From contig NC_056000.1 of NCBI RefSeq assembly GCF_018446385.1, positions 52,918,722-52,982,721 on the forward strand: DNA of 64,000 bases, written 5' to 3'. The stretch comes from Zingiber officinale. Taxonomy: Eukaryota; Streptophyta; Magnoliopsida; Zingiberales; Zingiberaceae. Shown piece by piece: positions 45,650 to 55,862 of this stretch (its first letter is position 1; each line of letters begins with the position of its first letter). The notes under the pieces were generated by a model. That model saw only the letters and a program-made list of their open reading frames with translations, was not told the origin of the DNA and did not search any database. A program made the position numbers and the translations under genes.

Positions 45650-47950
45650 ATGGAAGAAAATAGAGTTGATGATCAAGAATTCATTCCCCAAGTTACAGAT
45701 GATCGAAAGCCAAAAATTGGAATGGAATTCCCATCACTAGAGGATGCATATTCATTTTATAACCAATATGCACGACAAGCGGGATTTAGTTCAAGGAATA
45801 GCACGAGTAGGAAAAACAAGATGACAAATGAAGTGACATGGAAACAAATTGTTTACTTTAAAGAAGGGTATACAGATCTAATGCGGAACAAAAAAGATCC
45901 AAACCCTAATCAACAAACAAAGAAAAGAGCACGTGGCACAGTTAGAACGGTTGTAAGTCAAATATTGCATTTGTCAAGAAACAGACGGGGCCTAATTGGG
46001 TTGTCTGTAACTTCATATAAACTCATAATCATCCGCTCTCAACCCCATCAAAGGTGCATTTGCTACGCTCACATCGTAGTGTTTCGGTAGCTAAGAAAGC
46101 ATTGACAAAACAGTTTTCAGAAGCCAATGTACCAACTTGTCAACAAATACGTTTATTGGAGATAGAGTATGGAGGCCCTGAGTTGGTAGGTTGTACAGAA
46201 AAAGATATTAGAAACTTTGAGAGAAATCTTAGGGATGAGCAAAAGAGTATTGATGCCGAAACACTGATTGAGTTTTTTACCTCTGAGCAAGAAAAGAATT
46301 CAGCTTTTTTCTTTGATTACGAGACTGATTCAGATAAGAAATTTAGTAGGTGCTTTTGGGCTGATCATGTGTCAAGAAGGGCATATAGTGTATTTGGTGA
46401 TGCAGTTGTATTTGATACTATATATAACACCAACAGATATGGTTTGATTTTGGCACCATTTGTAGGAGTTAACCATCATCATCAAACAATTATTTTTGGC
46501 TGTGGGTTTCTTAGTGATGAGAAAACTGAGTCTTTTATTTGGTTGCTTACAAAGTTCTTAGAAGTCATGCCTAAAGGTGCACCAAACATTATCATAACTG
46601 ATCAAGATCCTGCTATGACAAAAGCTATTGCACAGGTTTTCCCTCAAACAGTGCATCGATATTGTTTGTGGCACATATTGAACAAATTCCCAGATAAATT
46701 AGACCCTTTGACTTTTCAAAACCACTATTACAACATAAAGAATGTCATTACAAATTCTACAACACCTGATGATTTTGAGAAGTCGTGGGAAGAGACTATC
46801 AAGTGTGCTAACTTAGAGAAAAATGATTGGTTATCTTTGATGTATGAATTACGACATAGATGGGTTCTAGTATATTTTAGTCATGTATTTTCAGCAGGAA
46901 TGTCAAGTAGTCAAAGATCTGAAGGTTCACATGTATTTTTCAAGAAATATGTTTCAAATAAGAACTCATTAATGGATTTTATCACCCGTTTTAATAGGGC
47001 ACCGAGACACCAAAGACACAATGAGTTAGTTGCAGACCATATTGATATGAATGAGCACCCCAAGGTTAAGACAACCTGGCCAATGGAAACTCAAATGGTT
47101 AAGATATACACAAAAAATAAATGGTTGGAGTTTCAAAGTGAAATGACCGAGAGTCATAGTTATTATGTGCAACAGACATTTACAAGAGTTGCATCAGCAG
47201 TTTACCATGTAATGAAATTTCAAAGTTCTTCTTCCTCAAAATCAAGAGTGCTCACACATGACAAACAAAGGGACTACATATCGTGTAGCTGCACAAAATT
47301 TGAGTTTGAGGGCATTCCATGCAGACACATGTTAGCTTTTTTTCGTATTAACCAAGTGTTTCTTTTGCCTGATACGTATATACTCAAACGATGGACACGA
47401 GATGCAAAAGCTGGAGCAATATACGCTTTAGGAGAGCAAAATGTCAATGATGAGCTTGATTTAGAAAGATATTTGATATCGAGGCACTCGAGGTTATCCT
47501 ATAAAGCTTCAGTATTAGTTGATGATGCATCTTTGAGTAATGAGAGGGCAATCTTCTTGGATGAACAATTCGATTATATCTACAACAAAATTCAAGAGAT
47601 GTCCATTAGTAAAACATGCAGTGATAGAAGTCAAAGAAAGAAATCCATTGATGAGGGTCTTGGTATATTGATCCTTCTACAATAAGAACTAAGGGATGTG
47701 GGAAGAGATTAAAATCATCAAAGGAGAAATCAACCTCAAATTCCAGGCTTTATCATGGATGCGGACATCGAGGAGTGTCACATGATAAGCGTAACTGTCC
47801 TAATTTGCAGCAAGGGTATGTGTCAATTATTTTTACATTTTTATTATATTTTATTATATTTTGTATATAGCAATATGTCAATTACCAGATCAATTGAAGA
47901 TAATAATCATATCAGTCTTGACGACACATATGAACCTGATTTGGGATCTA
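45650..47950 (+). pseudogene. FAR1-type MULE transposase, copy A, nearly open
   Basis: The start MEENRVDDQEF leads into a FAR1 DNA-binding domain (GMEFPSLEDAYSFYNQYAR..GF, 45720-45860). The frame shifts by one base near 45950 and an in-frame stop lies near 46021. From 46054 to 47685 a 543-residue ORF holds the MULE transposase domain: FDTIYNTNRYG (Asp121), IITDQDPAM (Asp183/185) and CLWHILN. The SWIM finger follows (ISCSC..., CRHML, about residues 409-428). After DEGLGIL the frame shifts again. Beyond, 47735-47815 encodes a CCHC-like HGCGHRGVSHDKRNC knuckle with its first Cys changed to Tyr, then a small intron and last exon to about 47950. FAR1-type transposases cut at the TIRs. This copy cannot make a full protein. 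Confidence 0.9.
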
Positions 47951-48060
47951 TAACTGGTACTATCAAAGTTTTAATTTATTAAATTATAGTGATTTATTAT
48001 TTATTGAATAAATAAAATTAATAAATTGTAATTTTAATTGTAGGTTCTAACAACATGCTT

Positions 48061-48165
48061 TAGGATATTGACAGATGCATCATTAGCTTATGGATTTGAA
48101 AAGAAGAATAATTAACAGGATGCATCAGTATTTGATTTGGGAGGTGGAACCATTGATGTTTTAGG
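48061..48165 (+). pseudogene. captured HSP70 gene fragment (in MULE A)
   Basis: The plus strand reads LAYGFEKKNN, a stop, then VFDLGGGTIDVL, the nucleotide-binding-domain signature of HSP70 (SLAYGFEKKNNETILVFDLGG-type in the chloroplast/DnaK family). Only about 35 codons are present, ending at a possible donor GTAACAAG. A host-gene piece carried by the transposon; not functional. Confidence 0.85.
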
Positions 48166-48334
48166 TAACAAGATGCATTAGCTTCTTACTGATTTCATGT
48201 CACTTGCTTCTTACTGTTTAAGAATTCTATCCCCTTTTTGTATATATTTAACTTAATGTGTGTTTTCTTTCAGTGAATCCAGTGCTTGAGAAGATTTGAC
48301 TTGGATTTGGTTTCGATGTGGTTTACTCCCTTTG

Positions 48335-49503
48335 CTCTAGAATGAGTGTTTTTAGAAACTTTTTTTGTTTCATTATATTGTAATTGAGGAATTGTATTTT
48401 GATTTCAAAGACTGGTTTAATGTCGTGTTTTTAGTTTACTGAGACTGAAAGAGTAACTGGAAATAGCACTGATTTAATGTCTTATATCTAATTTCTTATG
48501 TTTTATGCCATCATTGTTTTTTTTAATGATATTGTAGTGGCTATCTGCTATATAAATAAGAATGAGTGCTCTATATAAATTCAATAGTAGGGTGGGGTGG
48601 GCTAGCCCTGGCCTGCGTCGCCGTCTTCCGTACCAGGAGGGTGCTTCTACCCCTACCTCGAAAAACAGCAGCAAGCCCCAAGAACAGCAACGATCTAGCT
48701 CAAAAGATAGTAAAGCAGGTTCTGATCATTTTGTCACATATTAAAAAAGTATATATGTTTAAATGATTTTTGCAATCTGAATCACAGGTGGAGTACCAGT
48801 TCAGCGATACTAATCTGGTTGCAAATGATTTCCTGATGAAGATTATGAACAAAGATCCAGAAGGATATGGTGAATATATACATTTTGATTTTTAAGTTTT
48901 ATATTATTTCAATTGGTCTAATTAAATGGTCATATATAATTTTCTTCTGTTCTATTCTTGATTCAGTGCCAATGTCAGTGGTTGCCTCTTGGAAAAAGAT
49001 AAAAGCTCTTCATGTCAATAACTACACGTTCATTACATTTTTGACTTGGCTTTGGTTTCGATGTGGTTATTCCCTTTGCTCCAGTGTTAAAGAAGCCAAT
49101 GTCAGTGGTTGCCTCTTGGAAAAAGATAAAAGCTCTTGATGTCAATAACTACACGCTCATTACATTTTTGACTTGACTTTGGTTTCGATGTGGTTATTCC
49201 CTTTGCTTCAGTGTTAAAGAAGCTATTAAAATCTTTTTTTTGTTTCATTATATTGTAATTGAAGAATTGTATTCTGATTTCAAAAACTGGTTTAATGTTG
49301 TGTTTTTAGTTTACTGAGACTTGATTTCAAAGACTGGTTTAATGTCGTGTTTTTAGTTTACTGAGACTGAAAGAGTAACTGGAAATAGCACTGATTTAAT
49401 GTCTTGTATCTAATTTCTTGTGTTTTGATGTCATCATTGTTATTTTTTATGATATTGTAGTGGCTCTCTGCTATATAAATAAGAATGAGTGCTCTATATA
49501 AAT
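48335..49503 (+). repeat. direct repeats of about 250 bp around the LARP6 piece (MULE A)
   Basis: The stretch from TTTTTTTGTTTCATTATATT through AAGAATGAGTGCTCTATATA occurs at 48358-48580 and again at 49228-49502 with small changes. A shorter 127-bp step repeat of the LARP6 third exon starts at 48969 and 49096. The same arrangement is present in copy B, so it predates the duplication. Confidence 0.85.
48600..49180 (+). pseudogene. captured LARP6-like La-module gene fragment with introns (in MULE A)
   Basis: Three exon pieces are separated by two GT-AG introns. The first ends NSNDLAQKIVKQ at 48718. The second is 48788-48869: VEYQFSDTNLVANDFLMKIM then NKDPEGY. The third, from 48967, reads VPMSVVASWKKIKAL then HVNNYTFIT. 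This is the La-type RNA-binding winged helix of LARP6 proteins. Introns are kept, so genomic DNA was captured, not mRNA. The third exon is tandemly repeated downstream. No full gene. Confidence 0.9.
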
Positions 49504-49821
49504 GAGGTAACAATAAGAATGAGATGTAGCGGCTCTTTGCTGAAGAACAGAAGTGGAAAAGCCAGATGCAATCACCATGAGCAACTAGGAAAACTACAGG
49601 CTTAGTAATGAACAAATTGCCTATGCCTGAAAATTGTTGTCTTGAAATTTATTGGAGAACGAACCAAGGTGGCCTTTATGCAGGCCTTTGTTTCGTGATG
49701 TATGCTGAGTCCTATGATGTGCCTCTTCTTAATGCCTGACTTCAGAATACAGAATGCTCTGCTTTTAGGCATAGAATGCTCTGCTTTTACTAGAATGCTC
49801 TACTGGTAAAATTGGATGGTT
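49504..49821 (+). other. MULE A internal stretch without recognised gene
   Basis: Mirrors 58603-58930 in copy B. A short AGAATGCTCTGCTTTTA motif is repeated near 49750-49800. No protein family recognised; could be further captured host DNA. Confidence 0.45.
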
Positions 49822-49964
49822 ATCATTGTTAATACAGTCTGACCTGGCTGTTATTTTGATGTTGACACTGATTTAAATTTGTATCAGATATTAATTAAAC
49901 TCAGACTGATTAATGATCAAGGTTGATCATGTGGAGAGGAAAAGTCCAAGTACGGATACTTGGC

Positions 49965-50975
49965 ACGCGAAATCAGAGAGGGCTCGGTAGATCGTTCTCT
50001 GACCCGGACGTGGAAGTCGGAGAGGGCTCGGTAGCATGTTCTCCAGACTAGGTCAGAGAGGGCTCGGTAGCTCGTTCTCTGACCCGGATGTGGAAGTCGG
50101 AGAGGGCTCGGTAGCTCGTTCTCTGGACTAGGTCAGAGAGGGCTCGGTAGCTCGTTCTCTGGACCGGACGAAGTCGGAGAGGGCTCGGCAGCTCGTTCTC
50201 CAGACTAGGTCAGAGAGGGCTCGGTAGCTCGTTCTCTGACCCGGACGTGGAAGTCGGAGAGGGCTTGGTAGCTTGTTCTCCAGACTAGGTCAGAGAGGGC
50301 TCGGTAGCTCGTTCTTTGACCCGGACGTTGAAGTCGGAGAGGGCTCGGTAGCTCGTTCTCTGTCCCGGACGTGGAAGTCGGAGAGGGCTCGGTAGCTCGT
50401 TCTCCGGACTAGGTCAGAGAGGGCTCGATAGCTCGTTCACTGGACCAGACGAAGTCCGAGAAGGCTCGACAGCTCGTTCTCCTGACTAGGTCAAAGAGGG
50501 CTCGGTAGCTCGTTCTCTGACCCGGACGTGGAAGTCGGAGAGGGCTCGGTAGTTCGTTCTCCGGACTAGGTCAGAGAGGGCTCGGTAGCTCGTTCTCTAG
50601 ACCGGACGAAGTCGGAGAGGGCTCGGCAGCTCGTTCTCCAGACTAGGTCAGAGAGGGCTCGGTAGCTCGTTCTCTGACCCGGACGTGGAAGTCGGAGAGG
50701 GCTCGGTAGCTCGTTCTCCGGACTAGGTCAGAGAGGGCTCGGTAGCTCGTTCTCTGACCCGGACGTGGAAGTCGGAGAGGGCTCGGTAGCTCGTTCTCCG
50801 GACTAGGTCAGAGAGGGCTCGGTAGCTCGTTCTCTGGATCGGACGAATTCGGAGAGGGCTTGGTAGCTCGTTCTCCGGACAAGCTCGTTCTCTGGACCAA
50901 ATGAAGTCAGAGAGGGCTCGGCAGCTCATTCTCCAGACTAGGTCAGAGAGGGCTCGGTAGCTCGTTCTCTGGACC
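49965..50975 (+). repeat. 80-bp higher-order tandem array in the solo LTR (MULE A)
   Basis: Two related half-units alternate: GTCAGAGAGGGCTCGGTAGC plus TCGTTCTCTGACCCGGACGT (44 bp) and GTCGGAGAGGGCTCGGTAGC plus TCGTTCTCCGGACTAG (36 bp). About 1 kb in total. Copy B has a shorter version. Confidence 0.93.
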
Positions 50976-51026
50976 AGGAAGACATTAGGGTTTAGGGCTG
51001 GGAAGCTCTAAAACCAACAGAGGCAT

Positions 51027-51342
51027 TGGATCGGTCTGTTGACCGATCCAGTGATACTTTGGCTATCTGGATCGGTCTGTCGACCGATCCAGCGATACCT
51101 TAGTTATCTGATCGGTCTCGTGATCGATCAGTAACCACACAGCAGCTTTCTGTGGGTTATCTAATCGGTCTGGTGATCGATCAGTAAGAAGCGATGGGAT
51201 TCAGAACAATAGGGGGATCGGTCTGTGGACCGATCCACCTATAGGCTGATCGGTCCACAGACCGATCAGCATCATCCCAGACTGATCAGGATGTGTCCTG
51301 ATCGATCCAGAGGGCTATGGATCGGTTTGTTGACCGATCCAC
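51027..51342. repeat. array of seven palindromic hairpin motifs in the solo LTR (MULE A)
   Basis: Motifs of the type TGGATCGGTC-nnnn-GACCGATCCA occur at about 51027, 51068, 51109, 51161, 51216, 51247 and 51318, spaced 30-70 bp. Each can form a 9-10 bp stem. Confidence 0.9.
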
Positions 51343-52198
51343 AACGATGTCATTTGTCCTCTGCTGTTTCTCTACGATTTCTGAATCATCTGATCTAACC
51401 ATCTGCTGTAAGCTTTTTGAGTTACAGGTTGCAGGTGTCATGCCAATGCTTAAATTCAAATTAAGCTCCATCAGAAGAATAAGACCAAGTGCTCTTTCTG
51501 CTGTGTTTCGCTGTAAATGGTGCAATTGGAGCGTTAACGTTCACTGGCTGCGAGCTCAGAGACACCAGTGAAGACCATGGATGGTATTGGTGTGAGTTCA
51601 GAGAACCAAATGAGGAGGAAGAGTGATTGGCGACGTCTGAGTTGGTCGCAGTGATTCGATACAGGTGATAGTGATTCGGCTCTGGCTGAAGACAGTGAGA
51701 AAGCAGAGGAATAAGAAGAAGGAAGAAGAGAGGTTTGAGTGAGCATTTTTCAAAAACTCTCTGTCGATCAAGATCAAGGGAGCATCTCGTGGACGCTTTT
51801 TGCGGTTCAGAGGATCTGCCTCGTAAGTTTATTGTTCATTCCTTTTAGCCACTAAACTCTGTAAGTCTTGTGCTTCATTTCAAATCTTTTCTGAGACTTT
51901 GTGAAGAGGTTACTCCACCGAGAAGGAGAAATACTTAGTCGAAATCTGTCCGGGGTGTGATCTATCGAAAGATCAAGGGATCGTCCACCTTACGGATACG
52001 CCGAGGAGTAGGGGCAAGTTATCCCCGAACCTCGTACATCCTTGTTGTGTTGGTGGTGGGTTGTTTCTTTTCCTTGCATCAGTTTTCCTTTTGCTTATTT
52101 TCGCTGTGCTAACAAACTTTTGTGAGGAGATTAATTGAGTTTTTAGAGGAGGCTATTCACACCCCCCTCTCTAGCCATCCGAAGGTCCTAACAATCTT

Positions 52199-52689
52199 GT
52201 GCTACAATCATATGGTAAACACATTGATTCCTGGAACGTGGAAGAAGTTGTGATTCATTGGGATTTATGATGCTGCTAATCTGGATGATTATCGAAGAAT
52301 GTAATCTGGTTAATCAGCCAACAGGCTGCTAATGATGCACATTAAGTTTATTCAGAATCCATTCGAAATAAATATTTTAAACCATAAATTACATAGTACA
52401 TAGTGAAAAAAATCTCAAACGGGACAAATTCACTTAAACACCAACAATTTCATTTCCTTCAACATACATCAAGAATTTCACTAAATAGCATAACAATAAT
52501 CAAGATGTTTCAACTTTAACTTAGATAAATTTTATCTATAACACAAAGAACACCATTATCATACCACAATTATAATATCAACATTATACAACAATATTTA
52601 ATGTTTCCAACACCAACTAACAAACCAATTTTGCGTCCAGAATTACAAACATTTAGCCAGTTACATTACAACACGAACATTACCTAACA
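52199..52689 (+). other. MULE A internal stretch between solo LTR and GRF gene
   Basis: AT-rich; the likely 3' UTR of the GRF gene (minus strand) lies at 52400-52690. Around 52200-52340 sequence of unknown origin mirrors 56220-56354 in copy B. Confidence 0.45.
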
Positions 52690-53016
52690 CTAACTAACAA
52701 GATGAACTAGCAACACAATCAAGATTATGGCTAAGAGAATCAAGTTCACCATCACTGTTATCCAAATGAATTTCGGTATTTGGATTATTGCCGGATTATC
52801 TCCATGAAAAGCATTGTGTTCACTTTCAATATTTTCAAATGAACTAGTATCGGTCGTCACCCACTTTTGCCATCCATGTTGTCTACACCTGTAATACTGT
52901 CTTCCAGGATTCTTGGTTGATCTAGAAATACACACCAATGTTCTTTGTCCGCAGTCTCTACATGTTACAGGTTGAAATCTTGTGTTTTCGATGCTGCTAA
53001 AACTTGATGATGCCAT
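52690..53016 (-). CDS. GRF-type zinc finger plus membrane segment protein, MULE A accessory gene
   Basis: A 108-residue ORF starting MASSSFSSIENTRFQPVT. A GRF-like zinc finger follows: CRDCGQRTLVCISRSTKNPG then RQYYRCRQHGWQKWV (residues about 18-52). The usual fourth Cys of the family is replaced by a His-Gly-Trp stretch. Residues 86-107 are strongly hydrophobic (IWITVMVNLILLAIILIVLL), one membrane helix at the C-terminus. It reads inward from the right TIR, which supplies the promoter and a leader exon (acceptor TTATTAG near 53028). Small GRF-plus-membrane proteins are common in plant genomes, and function is unknown. In position it corresponds to mudrB of MuDR, but it is not related in sequence. 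Confidence 0.8.
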   Translation of the reverse strand: MASSSFSSIENTRFQPVTCRDCGQRTLVCISRSTKNPGRQYYRCRQHGWQKWVTTDTSSFENIESEHNAFHGDNPAIIQIPKFIWITVMVNLILLAIILIVLLVHLVS

Positions 53017-53519
53017 GAAATAACAACCTAATAATCAAATTTTCATTACTTAGATTTAAAAAATTTATAATATTCTGTATAATTTATAACATTCTGCATA
53101 AAACATTGTAGCATAAAATATGAACTATATTCAAGTAGTCATAAAACCAATGAAGCATGTAACTCAGGAAGTTCATTATAACTTCTTTATCCCAACTTAT
53201 TGAAAAGTGAGTAGTTTCATTGAATGTCAATTGGAATAAATGTCAATATTCACTTTCCAACACAGTAAGCTAATTGCAGATAAAGTTGGGAAGTTTTTTA
53301 CCTCCAACTTAGCAAAAGGAAACAGTTGCATATTCCAACAAACTCTAAAAAAACATGCACCAACAGCAGACAATGCTTCTAAACTTGATATTATTTCCAA
53401 CAAACTCTAAACCTGATATATCAATAAACTTAAGTTGTCTAAACCTGATACAATTCCAACAAACTCTAAACCTGATATATCAATAAACTTAAGTTGTCTA
53501 AACCTGATACAATTCCAAC

Positions 53520-54226
53520 AAACTCTAAACCTGATATTGTTATCAATAAACTTAAGTTGTATGATACAATTACATAAACCATTTGCAGAGGCATATCCTG
53601 CTAACATGACAAAATAATATGACCTGACATTGTTTAGCAAATTGACAAGGGGTATGAAGAAAAGATCAGCTAATGATCCAGATTGGTAGCAAAGTACCTC
53701 GTTCCCAGATTGGTAGCAAATTAACAAGGGGTATGAAGAAAAGATGAGCTAATGAACAATGTCAGGTAGCAAGGTACCTCGTTTCCACTGGCAGCTGGTC
53801 AGGGGAGAAGCTAGGGCTCTCTTCGGTTGAGAGGTAGGCGATGGTGAGGAAGGTACAGCGAGGGAGGGAGCCCCGACGTAGTGTTTTCAGGCGAGAGAGG
53901 GAGATGCGGCGGGGAGATCGCAGCGAGGCCGATGAGGAAGGCGCAGTGAGGGAGGGAGCCCCGACGCAGTGTTTTCAGGCGAGAGAGGGAGATGCGGCGG
54001 GGAGATCGCAGCGAGGCCGGTGAGGAAGGCGCGGCGAGGGAACGAGCGAGGGAGATCGCAGCGAGAGATATCTAGTTCGGCGAGAGAGGAGAGGCAAGCG
54101 CTAGGGTTTTTTTCCTGGAGAGGTTAAAGCGAGCAGCGTTTTTGGTGCAGATTGCTTCGTATGCCCTTTACCGCATTTGACGTGGCATCCTCGCTGTCCC
54201 ATGCCGCACCAAACCGCACCAAAAAA
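53520..54226 (-). repeat. right TIR of MULE A; promoter side of the GRF gene
   Basis: Inverse of 44645-45530 without the 213-bp insert. It includes the two 88-bp units in the G/A-rich part (53850-54030) and ends GGCATCCTCGCTGTCCCATGCCGCACC before the stray fragment. A 53-bp unit containing CTAAACCTGATATATCAATA is repeated on the inner side (53408-53530). Confidence 0.85.
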
Positions 54227-54318
54227 ACCCTAGCGCTCGCCACTCCTCTCTCGCCGAACCAGATATCTCTCGCTGCGATCTCCCTCGCTCGTTCCCTCGC
54301 CACGCCTTCCTATATATA
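54227..54318 (+). other. junction between the two MULEs: stray TIR fragment
   Basis: AACCCTAGCGCTCGCC through CCACGCCTTCC repeats internal TIR sequence (as at 44740-44816) in plus orientation, then TATATATA leads into copy B. It marks a rearranged junction. Confidence 0.8.
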
Positions 54319-55035
54319 GCGAGGATCTCCTGCTGTGTTTTTGGTGCGGCATGGGACAGCGAGGATGCCACCGCAAATGCGGTAAAGGGCATACGAAGCA
54401 ATCTGCACCAAAAACGCTGCTCGCTTTAACCTCTCCAGAAAAAAACCCTAGCGCTCGCCTCTCCTCTCTCGCCGAACCAGATATCTCTCGCTGCGATCTC
54501 CCTCGCTCGTTCCCTCGCCGCACCTTCCTCACCGGCCTCGCTGCGATCTCCCCGCCGCATCTCCCTCTCTCGCCTGAAAACACTGCGTCGGGGCTCCCTC
54601 CCTCGCTGCGCCTTCCTCATCGGCCTCGCTGCGATATCCCCGCCGCATCTCCCTCTCTCGCCTGAAAACACTGCGTCGGGGCTCCCTCCCTCGCTGCGCC
54701 TTCCTCACCATCGCCAACCTCTCAACCGAAGAGAGCCCTAGCTTCTCCCCTGACCAACTGCCGGTGGAAACGAGGTACCTTGCTACCTGACATTGTTCAT
54801 TAGCTCATCTTTTCTTCATACCCCTTGTTAATTTGCTACCAATCTGGGAACGAGGTACTTTGCTACCAATCTGGATCATTAGCTGATCTTTTCTTCATAC
54901 CCCTTGTCAATTTGCTAAACAATGTCAGGTCATATAATTTTGTCATGTTAGTAGGATATGCCTCTGCAAATGGTTTATGTAATTGTATCATACAACTTAA
55001 GTTTATTGATAACAATATCAGGTTTAGAGTTTGTT
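54319..55035 (+). repeat. left TIR of MULE B, promoter side of the GRF gene
   Basis: Same sequence as the inverse of 53520-54226: 88-bp units at 54525-54705, leader with GAAACGAG/GTACCT near 54768-54777, then the AT-rich part with TATATCAGGTTTAGAGTTTG repeats just inside. The outermost 45 bp missing from copy A's left end are present. Confidence 0.85.
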
Positions 55036-55535
55036 GGAATTGTATCAGGTTTAGACAACTTAAGTTTATTGATATATCAGGTTTAGAGTTTGTTGGAATT
55101 GTATCAGGTTTAAACAACTTAAGTTTATTGATATATCAGGTTTAGAGTTTGTTGAAAATAATATTAAGTTTAGAAGCATTATCTGCTGTTGGTGCATGTT
55201 TTTTTAGAGTTTGTTGGAATATGCAACTGTTTACTTTTGCTAAGTTGGAAGTAAAAAACTTCCCAACACCATCTGCAATTAGCTAACTGTGTTGGAAAGT
55301 GAATATTGACATTTATTCCAATTGGCATTCAATGAAACTACTCACTTTTCAATAAGTTGGGATAAAGAAGTTATAATGAACTTCCTGAGTTACATGCTTC
55401 ATTGGTTTTATGACTACTTGAATATAGTTCATATTTTATGCTACAATGTTTTATGCAGAATGTTATAAATTATACAGAATATTATAATTTTTTTAAATCT
55501 AAGTAATGAAAATTTGATTATTAGGTTGTTATTTC

Positions 55536-55862
55536 ATGGCATCATCAAGTTTTAGCAATATCGAAAACACAAGATTTCAACCTGTAACATATAGAGACTA
55601 CGGGCAAAGAACATTGGTGTGTATTTCTAGATCAACCAAGAATCCTGGAAGACAGTATTACAGGTGTAGACAACATAGATGGCAAAAGTGGGTGACGACC
55701 GATACTAGTTCATTTGATAATATTGAAAGTGAACACAATGCTTTTCATGGAGATAATCCGGCAATAATTAAAATACCGAAATTCATTTAGATAACAGTGA
55801 TGGTGAACTTGATTCTCTTAGCCATAATCTTGATTGTGTTGCTAGTTCATCTTGTTAGTTAG
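55536..55862 (+). pseudogene. GRF-type accessory gene, copy B, broken
   Basis: Same protein as 52690-53016 up to PKFI, where a Trp codon has become a stop (55788-55790), removing the membrane helix. Two zinc-finger Cys codons are changed to Tyr (YRDYGQRTLVCIS). The finger cannot fold as in copy A, so it is a pseudogene. Confidence 0.85.

Larger units (their letters stand above)
49827..52193 (+). mobile_element. solo LTR inside MULE A (copia SIRE/Maximus-like, 2.4 kb)
   Basis: It starts TGTTAATACAG and ends GGTCCTAACA, flanked by ATCAT (49822-49826) and ATCTT (52194-52198). In copy B the same insertion has a perfect 5-bp duplication. The end region (GAGAAATACTTAG, CTATTCACACCCCCCTCTC) resembles SIRE/Maximus-type copia LTRs. 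No primer-binding site or internal region follows, so it is a solo LTR and an old fossil. It contains an 80-bp higher-order tandem array and a hairpin array. Confidence 0.85.
44645..54226 (+). mobile_element. MULE copy A (FAR1-type Mutator-like element, about 9.6 kb)
   Basis: The outermost sequences at 44645-45530 and 53520-54226 are inverted copies of each other, i.e. long terminal inverted repeats. Inside are a FAR1-type transposase gene (plus), captured HSP70 and LARP6 pieces, a solo LTR (49827-52193) and a GRF-zinc-finger gene (minus). Both extreme ends seem rearranged: the left lacks the outermost 45-50 bp found in copy B, and the right runs into a stray TIR piece. It is nearly identical to copy B in inverted orientation, so the duplication is recent. 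Confidence 0.88.

Noticed and set aside
48474-48766. Short ORFs with apparent Arg/Pro-rich products, mirrored at 59651-59855
   Set aside because: They are frames of the captured LARP6 first-exon piece running into its intron, not independent genes.
50723-50929. Minus-strand ORF with repeated CRALSD/YRALSD motifs
   Set aside because: Translation of the 80-bp tandem array in the solo LTR.
51286-51746. ORFs with a mirrored set at 56829-57289
   Set aside because: They lie within the solo LTR, overlap each other on both strands and lack any domain.
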